In this document: positions 59,124-64,000 of the stretch, piece by piece
Layout: each line of letters begins with the position of its first letter
How positions within the stretch are numbered: position 1 is the stretch's first letter
DNA from: Jiella sonneratiae
Lineage (GTDB): Bacteria > Pseudomonadota > Alphaproteobacteria > Rhizobiales > Rhizobiaceae
Length of the DNA: 64,000 nucleotides
Reading direction: 5' to 3'
Assembly: GCF_017353515.1 (NCBI RefSeq)
Contig: NZ_JAFMPY010000013.1
Span: 62,001-126,000 of the forward strand
The notes under the pieces: generated by a model
Told to the model about the DNA's origin: nothing
The model's database searches: none
The model's input: the letters and a program-made list of their open reading frames with translations, nothing else
Made by a program: the position numbers and the translations under genes

Positions 59124-59471
59124 ATGGAACACCAAAGAGACCTCGCGAGAGAGGCCAGAATGGCCGCACGGCAGAAGGCACTTCAGGCCCCAATTACGGA
59201 TGAGCTGAGGGACAGGTTCACGCACCTCGCCTGGACCGCGAGTTCGAACCTCATGGCGGCACTCGCCGATATGGCGTCGAGTCAGAATTCGGTCGGGCAG
59301 GTCGCGGCGAAGCTCAATCGCGCCCGTGACTTTGTGCTCCTCTGTGAAGACGTGCTGAGGGAGACCGAGGCGTGTTCGGCGATGGGCCACGACTTCAGGG
59401 TCTATGGCGAGGCGTCGGCCGCCGAAGACGACGACGAGGAGGCCGTTGGCCGTATCTGGGGCTGCGCATAA
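59124..59471 (+). CDS. small phage protein of unknown function
   Basis: A 115-residue, helical, charged protein (MEHQRDLAREARMAARQKAL, later KLNRARDFVLLCEDVLRE) with an acidic C-terminus (EDDDEEAVGR). Purine-rich AGAGAGGAAG precedes the ATG. No family recognised. Position between the recombinase and the virion-type protein suggests an accessory phage gene. Confidence 0.55.
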   Translation: MEHQRDLAREARMAARQKALQAPITDELRDRFTHLAWTASSNLMAALADMASSQNSVGQVAAKLNRARDFVLLCEDVLRETEACSAMGHDFRVYGEASAAEDDDEEAVGRIWGCA

Positions 59472-59654
59472 GGGGCGACAGGGCGGGTTCGGCGTTATGC
59501 CACGGTCTAGGACCGACGGATGTAGGGTCCGCCCGCCGCCCATCCCGGTCCGCGCCGGCCTTCGTCCCTGCCTATCTGTTCTCAGCGATGTAGGGACGCC
59601 GCTGCGGACGAATTCTCTCAGCGCACCACGACGGCGTCCACCTCACCTTCCTAT

Positions 59655-59685
59655 GCCCGCTTGGAAACCTCCCGGCGGGCTTTTT
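59655..59685 (+). terminator. rho-independent terminator
   Basis: GCCCGC at 59655-59660 pairs with GCGGGC at 59675-59680, followed by TTTTT and CATGCC. It lies about 185 bp after the 115-residue gene and just before the virion-type gene. Confidence 0.65.
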
Positions 59686-59762
59686 CATGCCGCCAAGCTC
59701 CCCCTTCGACCTACCCGCCGGCCCCGTCTGAGGTCCCCGGCGACATCTCAAAAAGGAGAACC

Positions 59763-62264
59763 ATGCCAGCGAATACGAACAACGGACTCTTTGGGACCGG
59801 CGTTGCCGTCCCCGAACTCCGGCCGGAGCCCATCCGGCCCTCACCGACCCCCGGAAGCACCTTCGTCCAGCCCCAGCGGACCCAGACGGGAGGCAATGCG
59901 CGAGCCCTGGCGCAGAGCCTCTCCGGCTTCTCCCGGTCCCTCGACAACTACATGGCCGTCCAGGACCAACAGTCCCGCGACCCGAAGTCCGACGAGAACA
60001 AGGCGTTCCTCAACGCCATCCAGGGCAAGTCCGCCGCCGACCTCGAACTCATGGTCCGCAACGGCGAGTTCTCCAACGAAATCCAGTCGGACGCCCTCAA
60101 CGGGCTCCTCGGCTCGAAAGCCGCCAACGACTACCGCTTGGACACCTCCGAGTGGTATATGAGCGATTTCGACAAGACCTCCGGCAACTTCGCTGCGGAG
60201 GCTGAGCAGCGCCGGCAGCAGTTCGCCGAGGCGCTCCCCTCCGATGCAGCCCGCGCGGCCTTCTTCAAGGAGACCGAAGGCTACCTCCAGCGGATGGCCG
60301 GAGCGGACCTCAAGGAGCAAGCCGAGCAGGCTCAGCTTCACCGCAACGACGCCGTCGTGTCGAAATTCCGCAACATCGCTGACGACGCGCTGGCAGCCGG
60401 CGAGGACCCCTCAGCGGTCGCCTCGAAGATCATCAACGAGAGCAAGCTCAATCGTTCCTTCTACGGGATGACCGGGCAGGAACAGAACGCGACCCTCTTC
60501 GGGCTCGCCCAGGAATACGCTCTTCAGGGCCGCCCGGACCTCGTCAAGGCTCTCTTGGAGAACAAGCGGGGCGGCATCGGGGCCGTCGCTGAGACCTCTC
60601 AGTATGCCACGAAGTCCCTCCGGCTGGTCGAAGCGGCTCAGAAAGCTGCCAACGACGAGGCCAAGAAGGGCGCCTTCGACGTCTATGAGGAGTTGAACCA
60701 GCTCGAAGAGGCCGGCGAGCTGACCCCGAAGCGGCTCCAGGAACTCCAGACCGCGCACCCGTGGATGAAAGACGAGAACCCCGAGCGGTACTCGAACATG
60801 GTCCAGCGGTCCCGCAACAATAAGGCTCGGGCCGAGGCCAAGCGCCAGAAGCTCGAAGCCAAGACGGTCCTTCGGCAGCAGGCCGACAGGTCCCGCCAAG
60901 AGGCCGTCACGAGCACCGTCAACGGACTCACGCGGCTCTTCGGAGCGCAGCAGGTCGAGGACGCGGTGATCGACACGCCCTCGGGCGGCACGAAGGTCCT
61001 CAAGGCTGACGATCAGATCGAGGAGGCCGTCGAGGACTACTTCCGGCCCATGTGGAAGAAACAGGAACAGCAGATGGTCGAGGAGGGCGTGGACCCTGCC
61101 CAGGCCAAGGAGTCCATCTTCCGCCAGAAGGTCAACTTCTTCTCCGGCAACGGGCTGGAGAACAAGGAGTGGTCCGGTCTCTTCAATTCCATGGCCGTCG
61201 TCTCTTCCGCCTCGACGGTCGCCGAGAGCGGTGAAATCCCCGAACAGCTCGCCGGAGTGGCCGAGACCTATCACAAGCTGAAGGGCCTCAATCCCGCCTA
61301 TGCGGCGATGATCGTCAAGGATGAGCAAGCCCAGGAGTTCCTCGACGCCTACTCCGACGCCCGGTCCTCTCCCGTCGTGGGAGACGCCGTGATGTCAGAA
61401 GCGGACGCGCTGAAGCAAGCCTCCAGGCTCCTCAACAGGACCCCCGCAGAGAAGCGCATGGCGTCGGTCCCTCGCGCGGTGGCGGATGACGTGGTCAGAG
61501 ACGCGATGGGCGGATCGTTGTTCGGCGGGACGGACATCGATGAAGACTTCCTCGACAACCCGCGCAACCTCAAGATCGGCTCTGACCTCGTTAAACGGTT
61601 CATGTCCCAAGGCTTCGACCGCGACACGGCGGCCGAGAAGGCGAAGAAGGCGATGAAGGAGCGGGCCGTCTTCGTGAATGGCGTGGCGGTCATGCAGGAA
61701 CGCCGAATGTTCCCTCCGAAGTTCGGAGAGTATGCCGAGGGATACCTCTCGGACCTCGCCGAGGAACAGGGAGGGACCGTCACCGGGTCCGACCTCTATC
61801 TCGTGCCTCTCGACGAAGCGACGGGCAACTTCGCCATCATGAGCAAGAACGGCGACCCGGACATCGGCGTCGTCACCATGGAGGAGATCAGGGCCTACGC
61901 CAAGCAGTCCCAGGCTCGGGAAATGCGCAAGCAGGCCGAGTGGGGCCGTAAGGTGGACGAAGAGGGACCCGTATGGGCCTACCTCGATTGGGCGAAGAAC
62001 GGCTTCGAGGTCGAGGACTCCAACATGACCGACGAGCAGGCCAAGGCGTTCCTCAGCGACAAGCAGGAGCGCGAGAAAATCCAGAACTTCGTAGAGGCCC
62101 AAGCCGACCGCGAGGGCATCGCCTATGACGCCGTCTCGGGGACGTGGTTCCGCCGCAGCACCCCCACGAGGGACTACCGGGAGAACCCTGTCGTGAGTCC
62201 GGCCGTCACATGGTCGGCCGACGAGAAGACCGTCCGCTGGCAGACCTTGCGGCCGGGGCGGTAA
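59763..62264 (+). CDS. putative phage internal virion protein
   Basis: An 833-residue hydrophilic, largely helical protein with no membrane span. It has a proline-rich start (PELRPEPIRPSPTPGS), a Gln-rich segment (LAQSLSGFSRSLDNYMAVQD), coiled-coil-like stretches (KARAEAKRQKLEAKTVLRQQ) and a C-terminal beta part. Size, composition and layout resemble the internal virion (ejection) proteins of T7-like podophages such as gp15. This is by general likeness, not by a defining motif. AAAAGGAGAACC precedes the ATG. Confidence 0.55.
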   Translation: MPANTNNGLFGTGVAVPELRPEPIRPSPTPGSTFVQPQRTQTGGNARALAQSLSGFSRSLDNYMAVQDQQSRDPKSDENKAFLNAIQGKSAADLELMVRNGEFSNEIQSDALNGLLGSKAANDYRLDTSEWYMSDFDKTSGNFAAEAEQRRQQFAEALPSDAARAAFFKETEGYLQRMAGADLKEQAEQAQLHRNDAVVSKFRNIADDALAAGEDPSAVASKIINESKLNRSFYGMTGQEQNATLFGLAQEYALQGRPDLVKALLENKRGGIGAVAETSQYATKSLRLVEAAQKAANDEAKKGAFDVYEELNQLEEAGELTPKRLQELQTAHPWMKDENPERYSNMVQRSRNNKARAEAKRQKLEAKTVLRQQADRSRQEAVTSTVNGLTRLFGAQQVEDAVIDTPSGGTKVLKADDQIEEAVEDYFRPMWKKQEQQMVEEGVDPAQAKESIFRQKVNFFSGNGLENKEWSGLFNSMAVVSSASTVAESGEIPEQLAGVAETYHKLKGLNPAYAAMIVKDEQAQEFLDAYSDARSSPVVGDAVMSEADALKQASRLLNRTPAEKRMASVPRAVADDVVRDAMGGSLFGGTDIDEDFLDNPRNLKIGSDLVKRFMSQGFDRDTAAEKAKKAMKERAVFVNGVAVMQERRMFPPKFGEYAEGYLSDLAEEQGGTVTGSDLYLVPLDEATGNFAIMSKNGDPDIGVVTMEEIRAYAKQSQAREMRKQAEWGRKVDEEGPVWAYLDWAKNGFEVEDSNMTDEQAKAFLSDKQEREKIQNFVEAQADREGIAYDAVSGTWFRRSTPTRDYRENPVVSPAVTWSADEKTVRWQTLRPGR

Positions 62265-62310
62265 CGCGAGGCGTTCGGCCTCCTCACAGACCTCCAGCCA
62301 ACTAGCCATC

Positions 62311-62341
62311 GCCCGCTCGGGATCATCCGGGCGGGCTTTTT
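62311..62341 (+). terminator. rho-independent terminator
   Basis: GCCCGC at 62311-62316 pairs with GCGGGC at 62331-62336, with CGG/CCG continuing the stem, followed by TTTTT and CGTGCCG. It closes the virion-type gene and has nearly the same stem and tail as the one at 59655-59685. Confidence 0.75.
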
Positions 62342-62397
62342 CGTGCCGCGTCGGCGCTTTGTCGTGCGGCATTTACTACTACCAGAAAAGGAAAATC

Positions 62398-62844
62398 ATG
62401 AGGAAACACACGCGACCCTCACCGCAGAGGTGCACGGACGAACAGGGTACGCCGATCGCCCGCGTCCCCGTCGATGCGCGGGGCGACAAATGGGCGACGC
62501 TCGACGCGAGAGACTTCGACAGGATCATTGCCGACGGGCTGAGCCTGACGTGGCATCTCAATTCGGATGGCAAGCGCCGCAGCTACGTGAAGGCCCATAG
62601 CAGGACCGCCTCGGGCGGCCTCGTCACGGTCGCTCGGGTGATCATGGGGGCCGGTCCCGGCGAGATCGTCGCGTATCTCACGGGGGACCGCCTCGACCTC
62701 CGGCAGCGGAACCTGATCGTCGAACGCGGCAAGGCTAAGCGGACCGACGCGGGATATTGCGAGCGGCACGACGGGCTGGCCGGATCGGCAATTCAGCAGC
62801 GCACCGACCATCACCATCCCAAAGAAACCGCCGCATCGTGCTAA
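62398..62844 (+). CDS. HNH/AP2-type homing-endonuclease-like phage protein
   Basis: A 148-residue protein resembling phage HNH proteins: VPVDARGDKWATLDARDFDR at the N-terminus, RVIMGAGPGEIVAYLTGD, then RLDLRQRNLIVERGKAKR (the conserved G-D-x-L-D-x-R-x-x-N-L). The catalytic HNH histidines are not all visible, so nuclease activity is uncertain. The ATG at 62398 is preceded by AAAAGG. Confidence 0.6.
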   Translation: MRKHTRPSPQRCTDEQGTPIARVPVDARGDKWATLDARDFDRIIADGLSLTWHLNSDGKRRSYVKAHSRTASGGLVTVARVIMGAGPGEIVAYLTGDRLDLRQRNLIVERGKAKRTDAGYCERHDGLAGSAIQQRTDHHHPKETAASC

Positions 62845-62893
62845 GTGACTCTAAGCATGGTTCGGCCCTTTTTGAACGAGGGGAAAGAGACCA

Positions 62894-64000
62894 TTGAAAT
62901 CTGAAATCGTCACGGATGCCTTCTGGAATCTCGCCGAGAAGCAGGCTCATGATCGAGACCAAACCCTTAGTCCATTCAACAAGGAGGTCGCCGAGGCCGT
63001 CTTGAACGGAGGGTTCGCTGCTCTCGAAGACAGCTTCCGTCAAAGCCCTCGCTATCAGGTGATAAGCGCTCCTACCGGCTCAGGGAAATCGTCGTACGCA
63101 TGGGCGCTCGTCGGCGCCGTCGTTCAGGCCGAGGCGGACTCGTCCGCGCTGTTCCTATGCGAGACGATCCATCAATGTGAGGACACCTATCGGGAACTCA
63201 CCAAGCTCGTTCCGCCGGAACACCTCGCCATTTGGACAGGGGCTCACGATGCGAAGAAGCCTCTGGAGGACATTCAGCGGGATTATGGCTTCGAGCCTTC
63301 GGCCCGCTTCCATGCCAATGACCTGCCAAATAAGCGTGTGGTCGTCGCCACCCACGCCTTCTATAAAGGCGCTCGGGGAAGGCTGGCGATGGAATATCGC
63401 GGCCGAGATCGGACCCTGACCGTGGTCGATGAGCGCCCCAAGGAGGTCTCAGTCTTCGACATTGATCAAGGCGACGTGGGCAAGGTCCGGGATTGGGCGA
63501 TCGGGCACTTCGGCGGGGAAAGCGAGGCTGTTCGGGCGCTCCGGGCTCTTCACGATTATCTCGGAGACGCGTGGGAGATCGAGCGCTCGGAGGGCGGCAA
63601 AAACTTCCGCGCCCTTCGACGATCGGACCTGTCATGGTTCACCTCACTTGAGGCTCGGGAGGTCTCGGCTGGGGAAGGCGAGCAGCTCCCCGCCCGCGTG
63701 GTCTCCTTCGCCCAAGCGCTCAGCACCGGTTATGCGTTCATGGCTCGGTACGAAGGCAGCAGCCACGGTGGCCGCTTCGTCGGGTATCGAATGGACCTGC
63801 CTATTATGCCCGGAACGATCCTTCTTGACGCGACTAGCGATATCGACGGGGTCTCATCCCTCGTGCCATGGCGGGCGGCAGTGCGGTCCCCACAAGTCGC
63901 CTACGACAATCTGAGTGTCTCGCTCATGGCGCCACCGGAGGAAGTCGTCGGGCCAAAGCAAAGGCTCGTCCCATTGCTCCAGTCGGCCAAGGGCGCGAGA
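62894..64000 (+). CDS. SF2 helicase-like ATPase (5' part)
   Basis: The frame is open from TTG 62894 to the window edge (369 codons). It has Walker A in SAPTGSGKSSYAWAL, a motif Ib-like VATHAFYKGAR and a DExx-type motif II in TVVDERPKEV, the arrangement of superfamily 2 helicases. It probably drives phage or element DNA replication. The C-terminal helicase half lies outside the window. GAGGGGAAAGAGA precedes the start codon. Confidence 0.7.
   Translation, partial: MKSEIVTDAFWNLAEKQAHDRDQTLSPFNKEVAEAVLNGGFAALEDSFRQSPRYQVISAPTGSGKSSYAWALVGAVVQAEADSSALFLCETIHQCEDTYRELTKLVPPEHLAIWTGAHDAKKPLEDIQRDYGFEPSARFHANDLPNKRVVVATHAFYKGARGRLAMEYRGRDRTLTVVDERPKEVSVFDIDQGDVGKVRDWAIGHFGGESEAVRALRALHDYLGDAWEIERSEGGKNFRALRRSDLSWFTSLEAREVSAGEGEQLPARVVSFAQALSTGYAFMARYEGSSHGGRFVGYRMDLPIMPGTILLDATSDIDGVSSLVPWRAAVRSPQVAYDNLSVSLMAPPEEVVGPKQRLVPLLQSAKGAR

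Larger units (their letters stand above)
51491..64000. mobile_element. integrated phage-like element (left part)
   Basis: From the integrase rightward every gene is phage- or element-like and the GC content is lower than in the host part. Contents: tyrosine integrase, MmeI-like restriction-modification enzyme, Bro-N antirepressor, serine recombinase, an internal-virion-type protein, an HNH-like protein and a helicase-like protein. The left boundary lies between 51154 and 51490; the right boundary is outside the window, so no attachment repeat could be compared. Confidence 0.78.

Noticed and set aside
58966-59124. 52-residue open frame overlapping the next gene as TAATG
   Set aside because: No ribosome site and no recognisable sequence; the region looks more like an operator-promoter. 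Kept only as a note in the regulatory feature.

Overview
This window is GC-rich, gene-dense chromosomal DNA, very probably from an alphaproteobacterium of the order Hyphomicrobiales (Rhizobiales). The evidence is the gene set (C4-pathway 5-aminolevulinate synthase, acnA divergent from a ccm cluster, rpsO-pnp, bpt-parC, DUF1223 and DUF2147 proteins) and the protein sequences themselves. An Aurantimonadaceae-like genus is a guess. No rRNA, tRNA or CRISPR array was seen.

Host part, about 1-51.15 kb. It starts inside an SbcD/Mre11-like phosphoesterase (1-478, -), followed by a gamma-carbonic-anhydrase-like protein, a HisC-like aminotransferase, a beta-lactamase-fold serine hydrolase, a Sel1-like protein and two DUF2147 secreted proteins. 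Then come rpsO-pnp (5.95-8.65 kb) and a less GC-rich pair of periplasmic ClpP-fold proteins (8.8-11.2 kb). From 11.4 to 24.4 kb lie an aminotransferase, an AbrB-type membrane protein, a cupin, hemA, a SAF-domain oxidoreductase, a MarR regulator, a methyltransferase, a ferredoxin reductase, an RDD protein, an SLC13 permease, bpt and a MazEF-type locus with a frameshifted antitoxin. From 24.5 to 39.7 kb lie parC, a large secreted protein, a DUF421 membrane protein, a 2'-5' RNA ligase-like protein, an orphan PAAR protein, adenosine kinase, a KpsS-like capsule protein, rnd, aspS, an SH3 protein, a hydroxyacid dehydrogenase and a DUF1223 protein. From 40.0 to 49.9 kb lie acnA and the cytochrome c maturation genes ccmA, ccmB, ccmC, ccmD and ccmG. 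That cluster is split between ccmB and ccmC by about 3.8 kb carrying a low-GC dehydratase-like gene, a diguanylate cyclase, a dispersed repeat and tam. A ParDE-type pair and a Nudix hydrolase follow.

Mobile part, about 51.2 kb to the right edge. A tyrosine integrase opens an integrated element that continues past the window. It carries an MmeI-like (type IIL) restriction-modification protein, a divergent protein of unknown function, a Bro-N antirepressor gene broken by an in-frame stop, a small lipoprotein, a serine recombinase coupled to a 31-residue membrane peptide, a short phage protein, an 833-residue protein resembling podophage internal virion proteins, an HNH-like protein and the start of an SF2 helicase-like gene.

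The most notable non-coding signal is a dispersed intergenic repeat of about 155 bp, present three times (5.1, 30.1 and 47.0 kb, both orientations), built from two hairpins with conserved stems. The best candidates for new biology are this repeat family, the active/inactive ClpP-fold pair, and the MmeI-like enzyme plus its unknown divergent neighbour.
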